Shown here piece by piece: positions 1 to 6,930 of a DNA stretch of 35,126 nt. The position numbers and the translations under genes were made by a program. The notes under the pieces were generated by a model, which saw only the letters and a program-made list of their open reading frames with translations, made no database searches and was not told the DNA's origin. The stretch's first letter is position 1. Every line of letters begins with the position of its first letter. Source of the stretch: Bacillota bacterium (lineage in GTDB: Bacteria > Bacillota > Sulfobacillia > RBS10-35 > JAJYVN01). The DNA is taken from assembly GCA_021806565.1 (NCBI GenBank), contig JAJZXK010000029.1, forward strand, positions 1-35,126. Reading direction: 5' to 3'.

Positions 1-127
1 CTACGATCCCAGACCTTGGTGGGTCAATTGCATGGCGCGTTCGCCTATGCGAACGCCCGTCGGCGGGGTGGGTCAATTCCGTGACGCTTTTTCCGCTTCC
101 GGTGGGTCAATTACGTGATCGCTGACA
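1..127. mobile_element. Right end of an IS21-family insertion sequence (partial)
   Basis: Three copies of GGTGGGTCAATT lie at 18-29, 67-78 and 101-112, followed by GATCGCTGACA ending at 127. Read from the other strand the terminus is TGTCAGCGATCACGTAATTG followed by ACCCACC, a TGT-type tip with repeated subterminal binding sites as is usual for IS21-family ends. A small hairpin (CGTTCGC, 38-44, with GCGAACG, 49-55) sits between the first two repeats. The rest of the element, including its istAB genes, would lie left of the window. The sequence differs from the IS21 element at 31931-35093, so it is a different family member. The gene fragment downstream starts five bases after the tip, so the insertion interrupts that gene. 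Seen: repeats and tip. Inferred: family. Confidence 0.75.
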
Positions 128-131
128 GGCC

Positions 132-1199
132 ATGCGCGTCGTCATCTGGACCGAACATCCCTCCCCTACGCTCCTGGACGAGTGCATCCGGCACGGTGCC
201 AGGCGGCCGATCCGCAAGCACCTCCCGTTGCCCGAGTTGCTCAAGGCCCTCGCGGAGCTCATGGACGACGAGCGCCGCCTGAAGCTGCAGATGCATCAGA
301 TGGGCGGCGAGGGCCAGACCCCCGGGGACTCGGGGTTGGCTCAGCGCCGCGGGGCCGGTCGCGTCATCGTGATGACCTCCGGCTACGCCGGTGGTGCCGG
401 CAAGACCACCTTCACCGCGAACGCGGCCACGTTCCTCGCCAACCACCCGGTCGCCCCGATGCGCACGGCGCTCCTTGATTTGGAGAAGGGCCGGGGGTCA
501 ATCCGGGTGCTCTTCGACCCGCAGATGCCGCCAAAGCCCAGCATCCTCGACTTCAGCGACTGGGCCGGGCAGCCCCAGATTCCCCCGGAGACCTTGCGCG
601 CGCAGATCCCCCGCGACACCGTGGCGGCACGAAAGTATCACCTGACCTGCGTGTTTGGGGCGGGCACCTACCGGCGCAGTGACGAGATGACCCCCGAGCT
701 TGTCTCCACCGTCGTAACGTCGCTGCGGTTTGAGCACGAAACGGTGCTCATCGACCTCCCCGGCGATATGACGGACGCGGCCGTCACGGCCCTGAAGCTA
801 GCCACCCATGTGCTCTGGTTCGTGCGCTGCGATATCAAGGACTTCGAGCGTCACGCCGACATCCTGGCCGAGCTCCGGCGGGCAGAGGTGGATACCTCGC
901 GGCATCAGGCAGTGGTGACCATGGTGCCCCCAAACGCGCGGCCGCCGTTCACGCCGGCCCAGGTGCACAAGACCCTCGGGATGCGCCTCATGCCGTGGGC
1001 TCTTCCGTGGGACCCGAAGGTGGCGATGGCGGTGCCCGGTCGCCTGCCGGCGACCGAGGACCGCAACGGGCCGTACATGACGGCTGTTCGCCAGCTCCTC
1101 GAGGAGCTCTGCCCCGAAATCCGCGGGGCGGGCCCGGGCGCTGCTGCCCGCCCACGCGGCGGACTTGGGCGATTCCTGTTCGGAAGGGGGTCAGGGTAG
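132..1199 (+). pseudogene. tadZ: TadZ/CpaE-type pilus ATPase, 5' end lost to IS21
   Basis: This 355-residue ORF belongs to the MinD/ParA-like TadZ/CpaE proteins that localise Tad pilus machines at the inner face of the membrane. A Walker A motif (SGYAGGAGKTTF) lies near residues 82-93, and the later LIDLPG segment fits the family's Asp-containing strand. Full-length relatives start with a receiver-like domain. Here the first about 45 residues (RVVIWTEHPSPTLLDECI, then GARRPIRKHLPLPELLKAL) look like only the second half of that domain. The open frame continues upstream without a good ribosome binding site into the IS21 tip at 127. The ATG at 132 is therefore probably an internal methionine codon and the gene a 5'-truncated remnant whose ATPase domain is intact. 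It abuts tadA (TAGATG at 1197-1202). Whether a shortened protein is made cannot be told from the sequence. Confidence 0.75.
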
Positions 1200-2675
1200 A
1201 TGCCTCGCTGGCTGCAAGGGCAGGCGGCGGCCGTGCCAGAGGTCCCGGCACAGACACCGCCGCCGCCGACGGAGCCCAGTCCGGGAGCCGAGACCGTCGC
1301 GGACGTTATTCCGCGCGGAATGGCGGCGAGTCCCCACAGGGGTGTACAGGGTGGCCGGTCCCGTCTCGCCGGCGGGACGGCCGCCGAACGGCTCCGCTTC
1401 TGGGTTGAGGAAGATGACCCAGAGGATGCGGCGGACCGTGACATGATCCGCGGCATCCGCAAGCGGGTGTTCGAGGAAACACAGGGGCTGAAGCCCCAGG
1501 ACAGGGATGCGCGGGCCCAGCAAATCGCCAACGAGATGGTTGGGTCGGTTCAATCACGGACGCGTCAGGAACGCATCGTGCAGGAGGTGCTCACCACCCT
1601 CGGCGGGCGGCTCGGGTACCTGCAGCCCTTCATGGAGGACCCGACGGTCGCCGAGATTCTCGTGAACGCCCCCGGTGAGGTCTACATCGAAAAGCACGGG
1701 CAGCTCATCCTGACCGACGCGCGCTTCCGAGCGGACCGGGACGTCCGGGCGGTCGTTGAGGCGATCGCCAGCATGACTGGACGGAAGTTCGACTTCTCCA
1801 CCCCGGTGCAGAACTTTCACCTCCCCGACGGCTCTCGGGTCAACGCGGTGCGCTGGCCCGTCGCTCTCCGAGGCACGTGCGTGAGCATCCGTAAATTCGA
1901 CGAGATGCCCAACGCCGGGGACATGCGGCGGCAGGGGGCCATCCCTGACCGCGACCGGGTGCTCAACCCAAGCTTTCTTGAGCCGATCACCTTCCCGCGC
2001 GACGTGGACGCCTGGGACTTCCTCGCCTGGCTCTTTCGCGTGCGCAAGCACGTCGTGGTCAGCGGCGCGACGTCCAGCGGGAAGACGACCCTGACCAACG
2101 CCCTCATGGAGTTCATCCCCCGGACCCTGCGAGTGGTCATCATCGAGGACTCGGCGGAACTCCAGCCGCCCATGAACCTGCACGTGGTGCGCCTGGAACG
2201 CAGGAAGGGCAACGTGGAGGGCACCGGTGCGGTGTCGCTGCGCGAGCTACTGGTCGCGAGCCTGCAGTTGCGGCCGGACATCATCGTCGTCGGTGAGGTT
2301 CGCTCGGACGAGATGGCCGTCTACCTGGAGGCCATCAGCACCGGGCACGACGGCAGCATCACCACCGTGCACTCGCACGGGCCCGAGGACACCTGCCATC
2401 GCATGGTCCGGCTCCTCCGCCTCGACTACCCGGACGTGCCCACCAGCGAGCTGCGGAGCGACGTGGCCCGCGCCGTGAAGGTCATCATCCACATGAAGCG
2501 CGACTACTCGGACGCCGGGAAGGGCCTCCGCGTCATCGAGCGCATCACGTCCCTGGAGGGCCTCGACGAGCATGGGCAGTTTCTTCTCCACGACCTCTAC
2601 CGCTGGCAGGACGGCCGCTTTGTCCCGACGGGTCATGTGCCGCAGTGGGCCCGCGGAACGGAGGTATCGTCATGA
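1200..2675 (+). CDS. tadA: TadA/CpaF-type pilus assembly ATPase
   Basis: This is a 491-residue secretion ATPase of the type II/IV (VirB11/PulE) superfamily, the motor of Tad pilus assembly at the cytoplasmic face. Family marks are the N-terminal domain with the FMEDPTVAEILVN segment, Walker A GATSSGKTT (about residues 287-295), the acidic Asp box IIEDSAEL, Walker B region RPDIIVVGEVRSDE and the His box TVHSHG. The second Gly of the usual GATGSGKTT is Ser. The first about 60 residues are proline- and alanine-rich and probably disordered; a palindrome shared with other sites in the window (1308-1321) falls there. The start follows the tadZ stop directly. The stop overlaps the tadB start (ATGA at 2672-2675), so translation is probably coupled. 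Confidence 0.95.
   Translation: MPRWLQGQAAAVPEVPAQTPPPPTEPSPGAETVADVIPRGMAASPHRGVQGGRSRLAGGTAAERLRFWVEEDDPEDAADRDMIRGIRKRVFEETQGLKPQDRDARAQQIANEMVGSVQSRTRQERIVQEVLTTLGGRLGYLQPFMEDPTVAEILVNAPGEVYIEKHGQLILTDARFRADRDVRAVVEAIASMTGRKFDFSTPVQNFHLPDGSRVNAVRWPVALRGTCVSIRKFDEMPNAGDMRRQGAIPDRDRVLNPSFLEPITFPRDVDAWDFLAWLFRVRKHVVVSGATSSGKTTLTNALMEFIPRTLRVVIIEDSAELQPPMNLHVVRLERRKGNVEGTGAVSLRELLVASLQLRPDIIVVGEVRSDEMAVYLEAISTGHDGSITTVHSHGPEDTCHRMVRLLRLDYPDVPTSELRSDVARAVKVIIHMKRDYSDAGKGLRVIERITSLEGLDEHGQFLLHDLYRWQDGRFVPTGHVPQWARGTEVSS
1308..1321 (+). repeat. Palindrome ATTCCGCGCGGAAT (dispersed motif copy 1)
   Basis: This 14-base perfect palindrome lies within the disordered N-terminal coding region of tadA, in the context CGTTATTCCGCGCGGAATGG. 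Together with the copy at 6502 it shares TATTCCGCnCGGAATG. Confidence 0.5.
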
Positions 2676-3607
2676 CCCTGCTGCTTGCTGTCCTAGCCGC
2701 GCTCGGCGCGGCCCTGTTGCTTGTTGGTGCCCGTCGGGTCGCACAGACCCGTGTCGAGGCCCTCCACGCGATGGTGCGCGGGCCTTCGCTCCTGGCGAAC
2801 CTGACGCGGGCCCCAACACCGCGGGCCGCCGGGGCGCCGATCATCCGCCTTCCGCCCGTGCTCCGGTACCTGGAAAGCAGGATGAAACAGGCGGGTGTGG
2901 ACTGGCCCGTAAGCTCGATCCTCTCGCTGATCGTCGGCACTGGCGCCGTGGCGGCGGCGCTGGCCTTCGCGGTCACAGGGGTCCCCTGGGTTACCTGCGC
3001 GGCGTTCCTGGGCGGGTTCTATGCCCCGGTGTGGCGCCTCGGCCGCCTCGCGCACGCGCGAGCCGTGAAGGTCGCCCGGCAGCTCGATCAGGTCTGTACC
3101 GAACTGATCCAGGCCGTCAGTGGGGGCCTCGATCTTGTGGATGCCATCGGCCAACAGGCACGCAAGGCGCCCGATCCCCTGGGCGCTGAACTCGCGCGCA
3201 TGTACAAGCGCGTGAAGGGGGAAGGGGATTCATTCGCGGACGTGGCGCGAGAACTGGGCGAGCGTATCGACCTCGAGGAGGCGAGGCTTCTAGCCTTGGG
3301 GCTGCGGCTCTCCAAGACCGAAGGCACGCAGGTGGTGCCAGTCCTCCAATCCGTGCTGCACTCCCTCCGCGGCCGGCGCGAGCTGCAGGGCCTGGTGCAC
3401 GAGCTGGGCATCCGCGATCAGCAGCAGAGCCTCATCCTCATCGTGATCCCTCTGGTGCTGTTCCCAGTGCTACGGTACGCCGCGCCCGGGTTCACAGCCC
3501 CGCTCTTCCACACTCTCACGGGGCAGATCCTACTCGTCGCTGATCTCGGCTGGATGCTGTTCGGCATCCAGATCATCCGGAGCTGGTTCGGCTCCGTCCG
3601 CACCTAA
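2672..3607 (+). CDS. tadB: TadB-type pilus assembly membrane protein
   Basis: This 311-residue inner-membrane protein carries a type II secretion F (GspF) domain and is one of the two platform proteins of the Tad machine. It begins with a hydrophobic helix (MTLLLAVLAALGAALLLVGA), has a second membrane region near residues 90-125, the cytoplasmic T2SSF domain in the middle (the RQLDQVCTELIQAVSGG, then LDLVDAI stretch is typical) and two C-terminal hydrophobic segments. I chose ATG 2672 because GGAGG lies at 2659-2663, eight bases upstream, and the codon overlaps the tadA stop; an in-frame ATG at 2645 lacks a site. TadC follows after 14 bases. Confidence 0.92.
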   Translation: MTLLLAVLAALGAALLLVGARRVAQTRVEALHAMVRGPSLLANLTRAPTPRAAGAPIIRLPPVLRYLESRMKQAGVDWPVSSILSLIVGTGAVAAALAFAVTGVPWVTCAAFLGGFYAPVWRLGRLAHARAVKVARQLDQVCTELIQAVSGGLDLVDAIGQQARKAPDPLGAELARMYKRVKGEGDSFADVARELGERIDLEEARLLALGLRLSKTEGTQVVPVLQSVLHSLRGRRELQGLVHELGIRDQQQSLILIVIPLVLFPVLRYAAPGFTAPLFHTLTGQILLVADLGWMLFGIQIIRSWFGSVRT

Positions 3608-3621
3608 CTGGGGGCGTAGGC

Positions 3622-4521
3622 TTGTCACTCACCGTGCTGTTCGCCCTGCTGGCGGCGGCGGGCATGGCGCTGCTCTTGCATGCCACCCGCAGCCGCAAGG
3701 TCGCCTCCGACGACTGGCTCAAAACCCTCGTTGTACCCTCGGCGGACCGTCTCCAAAGCGCGCCTCGACGCGCCCCCCAGGCGACGCTGCGCAGCACGCT
3801 GGAGCGCCTCGGCGCTCAGATACGGGCAGCGGTAGGGGTCCGCAGCAACTCCTCGCTCCAGCGCCGCCTGGAGTGGGTCGGGTGGAGCATCACCCCCGAA
3901 GGGTTCCTTGCCGGCCAACTCCTATCGGCCGCCGCCGGCCTTCTCGTGTGTCTGGCCGCTGCCCTGGCCCTGGGCTCCAGCGGCATCGCTCCCTTTATCG
4001 GCATCGGTGGGGCGGCTGCCGGCTGGTTTCTGCCCTCCGAGGCCCTGGATCAACAGTATCGCTCGGCCCGCGCGCGCCTCGGCCGCGAGGCGCTAGGCTA
4101 CGGGGATTTCCTGATCGCCGCGGTCCGCGCTGGCCATCCCTTGGAGCGGGCGCTCATTCGCCTTGGCGCCGACATGCAGGGCCGCTTGCCGGTCGCCATG
4201 GCCCGGGCGGCCGAGGAGTCCATCCAGACCAAGGAGAGCGCCGACCTCACACTCGAGACCATGGCGGCAGAGCTCAACGATCCGAGCGTCACCGCCATCG
4301 TGGGGGCCATCATTCAGGCGCGTTCCGTCGGTGGCGACCTCGCCGGACCCCTCTCTGGGCTGATTACCGCCCTCCGTCAGGAGCGGCAGCAGAAGATGCG
4401 CACGGCCGCGCGCGGGCGCGCAGCCACCAGCTCCCTCCCCCTCGTCCTCGTGATGATCCCTGGCCTCATGGCTCCTATCGGTTATCTCGCCCTGAGCGCC
4501 ATGCGCGGCGCGGGGTTCTAA
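3622..4521 (+). CDS. tadC: TadC-type pilus assembly membrane protein
   Basis: This 299-residue GspF-like protein pairs with TadB as the second platform protein of the Tad system. It has an N-terminal membrane helix, two further hydrophobic segments around residues 95-140 and a C-terminal pair ending LVMIPGLMAPIGYLAL. The T2SSF domain contains GYGDFLIAAVRAGHPLERAL and GDLAGPLSGL. The start is TTG at 3622, preceded by a weak GGGGGCGTAGG site; the first helix begins immediately after it. It sits between tadB and the pilin genes, the usual Tad order. Confidence 0.92.
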   Translation: MSLTVLFALLAAAGMALLLHATRSRKVASDDWLKTLVVPSADRLQSAPRRAPQATLRSTLERLGAQIRAAVGVRSNSSLQRRLEWVGWSITPEGFLAGQLLSAAAGLLVCLAAALALGSSGIAPFIGIGGAAAGWFLPSEALDQQYRSARARLGREALGYGDFLIAAVRAGHPLERALIRLGADMQGRLPVAMARAAEESIQTKESADLTLETMAAELNDPSVTAIVGAIIQARSVGGDLAGPLSGLITALRQERQQKMRTAARGRAATSSLPLVLVMIPGLMAPIGYLALSAMRGAGF

Positions 4522-4536
4522 ACCCCTTGAGAGGAG

Positions 4537-4779
4537 GTGATTGCCATTTTCACAGCACTCACGCGGGTCGGGCGCCGGTTCCTCCGCGAGGACCGGGGCG
4601 AGGGCAGCAGCAGCAGCGGCCTCCGGATCGGCCTGGCCGTGGCCGCGATCGTCGCGCTGATCGTCCTCGCGATCGCGAAGGTCATTATCCCGGCGGCCAA
4701 CAAGGGCGTTACCTGCACCACGGCGGTGACGTCCGTCACCACGGCCCAGTTGGAGAGCGGTACCGGCCCGACTTGCTAG
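4537..4779 (+). CDS. Flp-like pilin 1
   Basis: This protein of about 80 residues has one N-terminal hydrophobic helix (LAVAAIVALIVLAIAKVIIP) after a basic leader ending REDRGE, the layout of Flp/type IVb pilins cut by a prepilin peptidase after Gly. The usual Glu-Tyr pair five and six residues after the cut is missing (GEGSSSSGL). Two cysteines lie in the short C-terminal part, one being the last residue. The start is uncertain: GTG at 4537 lies inside the strong GAGAGGAGG site (4529-4537), and the next in-frame candidates are ATT codons at 4540 and 4546, the latter at ideal spacing. It follows tadC and precedes a second pilin-like gene. Confidence 0.75.
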   Translation: MIAIFTALTRVGRRFLREDRGEGSSSSGLRIGLAVAAIVALIVLAIAKVIIPAANKGVTCTTAVTSVTTAQLESGTGPTC

Positions 4780-4797
4780 ACCTCGCGCACCCAGGCA

Positions 4798-4826
4798 GCC
4801 TGCGGCGGGCCCCAACCGCCGCAGGC
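4798..4826 (+). promoter_or_regulatory. Perfect 11-bp hairpin between the two pilin genes
   Basis: GCCTGCGGCGG (4798-4808) pairs perfectly with CCGCCGCAGGC (4816-4826) across a 7-base loop. No T-tract follows, so it is not a classic intrinsic terminator. Between an abundant pilin gene and the rest of its operon it could be a 3' stabiliser or processing site that sets pilin 1 mRNA level. The role is inference. Confidence 0.6.
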
Positions 4827-4856
4827 CCCGGGGGCCTGAAAGGGGGCCGTCCCTGC

Positions 4857-5024
4857 ATGCGGATCCTCCGAAAGCTGCTCCGCGAAGAGCGTGGGGAACA
4901 GTCGAGCACCTACGCGATTCTGCTGGCGATGGGGGCCGCGATCTCCGTTGCCGTCATCGCCAAGTGGGGCCCGGCGCTCTATGCCTTCTTCACGCACATC
5001 GGCAACTGCCTGAATGGGTGTTAG
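4857..5024 (+). CDS. Flp-like pilin 2 (55 residues)
   Basis: This is a 55-residue protein with leader MRILRKLLREERGE, then QSSTYAILLAMGAAISVAVI as the hydrophobic assembly helix and a short tail ending NCLNGC. The leader ends RGE like pilin 1. The sixth position after the likely Gly cut is Tyr as in Flp pilins, but the fifth is Thr, not Glu. The start ATG 4857 has AAAGGGGG about ten bases upstream. The two C-terminal cysteines could form a disulfide. It lies three bases upstream of the prepilin peptidase gene. It could be a minor pilin or the major one; the sequence does not tell which. Confidence 0.75.
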   Translation: MRILRKLLREERGEQSSTYAILLAMGAAISVAVIAKWGPALYAFFTHIGNCLNGC

Positions 5025-5027
5025 CCG

Positions 5028-5549
5028 ATGCACATCGTTCGGAGTCTCGTCTTGCTCGCTGTCGCGGGGACAGCCGTGTACACGGACGTCCGGGGTCGGC
5101 GCATCCCGAACTGGCTGACCTATGGCGGGATCGGGGTCGCGTTGGGAATCGCGGCCCTCAGCGGCCGCTTTGCCCTTGCCGCGGCAGCGGGTGGGGCCCT
5201 CATCTTTGCTCTGCCCCTCCTTGCCGCATGGTTGGCAGGCTGGCTTGGCGCCGGTGACGTGAAGTTGGCGGCCGTCCTGGGAGCGCTTTTGGGGCTCCCG
5301 GCCGCAATGCCGGCGTTGGTGGGTGGGGCGGCGCTCGGGGCGCTTTGCGCGGCCATCCTGGTGGGTGTCGCGGTGGCGCCTCGCGTGCCGGACCTCTGGG
5401 CGGTCTTTCGCCAAGATCCGTTGGCAGCGTTTCGGCAGTTGGGCCGGGAGCCGGTGTGGGGGGCGAGCCATCCGTACGGCGCCTACCTCAGTGTGGCGAG
5501 CCTCCTGGTGTTCTTCCTGATCCCGAGCCCCGGGGGGGTTGGCCTATGA
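5028..5549 (+). CDS. tadV: Prepilin peptidase (CpaA/TadV type)
   Basis: This is a 173-residue aspartic membrane peptidase of the A24 family, which cuts Flp prepilin leaders at the inner membrane. The two catalytic aspartates are visible: D20 in YTDVRGRRIPN and D77 in GAGDVKLAA (the GxGD motif). It is nearly all hydrophobic, with about five or six membrane segments, and lacks the N-terminal methylase domain of large PilD enzymes, as expected for Tad. Its TGA overlaps the ATG of the next gene (5546-5549). Confidence 0.93.
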   Translation: MHIVRSLVLLAVAGTAVYTDVRGRRIPNWLTYGGIGVALGIAALSGRFALAAAAGGALIFALPLLAAWLAGWLGAGDVKLAAVLGALLGLPAAMPALVGGAALGALCAAILVGVAVAPRVPDLWAVFRQDPLAAFRQLGREPVWGASHPYGAYLSVASLLVFFLIPSPGGVGL

Positions 5550-6001
5550 GGTTTCTCCGAGACGACCGAGGCCAGTCGGTGGTCGAGTTCGTCCTGCTCA
5601 TGTTCCTGTTCGTCGGGACAATTGGGGGCGGGCTGGCCTATCTGATGGCCGAACACGCTCGGAGCGTGGTCATCCAGGCGGCCTACGCGGCCGCCCGGAC
5701 GGCGAGCATCGAGTGTGGGGCCGGCAATCCGAATGCCTGGACCGATAGCGTCCTGGCCGCCGAGACAGCGCTTCAGGACGGGCGACTGCAACTCGTCACG
5801 AACCAGGACCCGTCAACCACGAATCAGCCGGGCGCCTGGTGGGTCTCAGGAGGCTGCCAGAATGGTGTGGCCGCCGTCACAGTGTCCTACAACCAGCTCA
5901 ATCTCTTCCCGGTCCTGGGGCCGATGCTCGTGGCTGGCGTGGCGTCCGGCTGGAGCTTCTACCTCACCAGCGGCATGCAGTTGCCTGTCGAGGGTGCATG
6001 A
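5546..6001 (+). CDS. tadE: TadE-like pseudopilin
   Basis: This 151-residue protein begins MRFLRDDRGQSVVEFVLLMF, the TadE/pseudopilin signature: a basic leader, RGQS, then VEF five residues after the predicted Gly cut, and a single hydrophobic helix. The remainder is an extracytoplasmic domain with two cysteines (IECGAG, GGCQNG). TadE proteins are minor pilins processed by the neighbouring peptidase. The start overlaps the peptidase stop, and its own stop overlaps the next start (ATGA at 5998-6001). Confidence 0.85.
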   Translation: MRFLRDDRGQSVVEFVLLMFLFVGTIGGGLAYLMAEHARSVVIQAAYAAARTASIECGAGNPNAWTDSVLAAETALQDGRLQLVTNQDPSTTNQPGAWWVSGGCQNGVAAVTVSYNQLNLFPVLGPMLVAGVASGWSFYLTSGMQLPVEGA

Positions 6002-6477
6002 GCATGTGCCGCCCCCCGGAGCCCCAGGCCTCGGAGCGCGGGTCCATGGCGGTCTGGGGTGTGTTTGTGCTCTTCTGTCTCGTGCTGTTGATCTTGCCCC
6101 TGGTCAGCACGGGAATGGCGTTTGCGGCTAAGACTCTGACCCAGCGCGCCGCGGACTCCTCCGCGCTCGCTGGCGCGGGCCAAGCACTTTTCTCACAGCA
6201 GCGCGACGCTCGGGGTCAGATCTATTGCGACTCCGTCGCAGTCGATCCGGTCAACGGACCTGTAGCCGCGGGCCAGTACTGGGCGGACAACACCAGCGGC
6301 ATGACGACCCTGCAAACGTCCACCTTCGCCGCCGTTCCGAACGGCGCCACGATGACCGTAACAGTGACCGTGGCGCTGCCGCCCGGAGGCCTTGCGCTCT
6401 TCGGCTTCTCCAAGCTCACCTGGACAGTGACAGCCCAAGCCAAGGTGCTGTTGCCCGCCGGCGACCCGGCGTGCTGA
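5998..6477 (+). CDS. TadG-like N-terminal domain protein
   Basis: This is a 159-residue protein. After a short leader ending SERGSMAVW comes a hydrophobic helix (VFVLFCLVLLILPLVSTGMA) and then TLTQRAADSSALAGAG, the conserved Ala/Asp-rich stretch of the Flp pilus-assembly TadG-like N-terminal domain. It is much shorter than full TadG, which carries a von Willebrand A domain, so it is a truncated or minor form. Two ATG codons (5998 and 6004) could start it; the first overlaps the tadE stop. A conserved Cys is the last residue. It is probably membrane anchored, with the rest outside. Confidence 0.75.
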   Translation: MSMCRPPEPQASERGSMAVWGVFVLFCLVLLILPLVSTGMAFAAKTLTQRAADSSALAGAGQALFSQQRDARGQIYCDSVAVDPVNGPVAAGQYWADNTSGMTTLQTSTFAAVPNGATMTVTVTVALPPGGLALFGFSKLTWTVTAQAKVLLPAGDPAC

Positions 6478-6501
6478 TGTGCCCGGGCATCCCGGGCCGC
6501 T

Positions 6502-6515
6502 ATTCCGCACGGAAT
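6502..6515 (+). repeat. Palindrome ATTCCGCACGGAAT (dispersed motif copy 2)
   Basis: This is one of five dispersed copies of CTATT-NC-N5-N-AAT-type palindromes (others at 1308-1321, 15516-15529, 22859-22872 and 31281-31294). It lies in the gap between the TadG-like gene and the small exported protein, just after a second palindrome, CCCGGGCATCCCGGG (6482-6496). A protein-binding site is plausible. Confidence 0.5.
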
Positions 6516-6543
6516 GACCGCGATCTCTGGGAGGGGAGTCCGG

Positions 6544-6927
6544 ATGCGTCGGTTTGTACTCGCATCGCTCGTGTGGGCTTTCGCAGGCGGGGGCGGCGCA
6601 GCCGCCGCAGCGGGAGCCCCTCCCCCGCCGGTCGTCATCGACGCCTCGGTCGCGCAGCCCGCGCACATGGCCACCTATCGGGGCCCCGACGGGGCGCCGA
6701 TCCCCGTGGGCGCGTGCGGCGCGGTGATCGAGGGGCACGTGTGGGTCCTGCCCTGTAGCGACCCTCGCGTCATGGCCTACCGGACGGCTGCGGCGGCCCG
6801 CGCCGCGCAGGCGGCTCATCGGGCGCGTGATATCGAATCCATCGCGGCCTTGGCGCTGGGCGCGGCCGCGGGCGCAGCGGCCGAATGGATCCATCGCCGG
6901 CGCTTGGCGCCCGGGACGGGGGTGTGA
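6544..6927 (+). CDS. Small exported protein of unknown function
   Basis: I do not recognise this 127-residue protein. It starts MRRFVLASLVWAFAGGGGAA, a signal peptide or N-terminal anchor, followed by PPPPVVIDASVAQPAHMATY, a domain with two cysteines (GACGAV, LPCSDP), an alanine-rich helix (about 80-100), and a second hydrophobic Ala/Gly stretch before the basic tail EWIHRRRLAPGTGV. ATG 6544 was chosen because GGAGGGGAG lies about six bases upstream. It is three bases from the giant surface protein gene and may assist its export or anchoring; that is only a guess from position. Confidence 0.7.
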   Translation: MRRFVLASLVWAFAGGGGAAAAAGAPPPPVVIDASVAQPAHMATYRGPDGAPIPVGACGAVIEGHVWVLPCSDPRVMAYRTAAAARAAQAAHRARDIESIAALALGAAAGAAAEWIHRRRLAPGTGV

Positions 6928-6930
6928 AGT

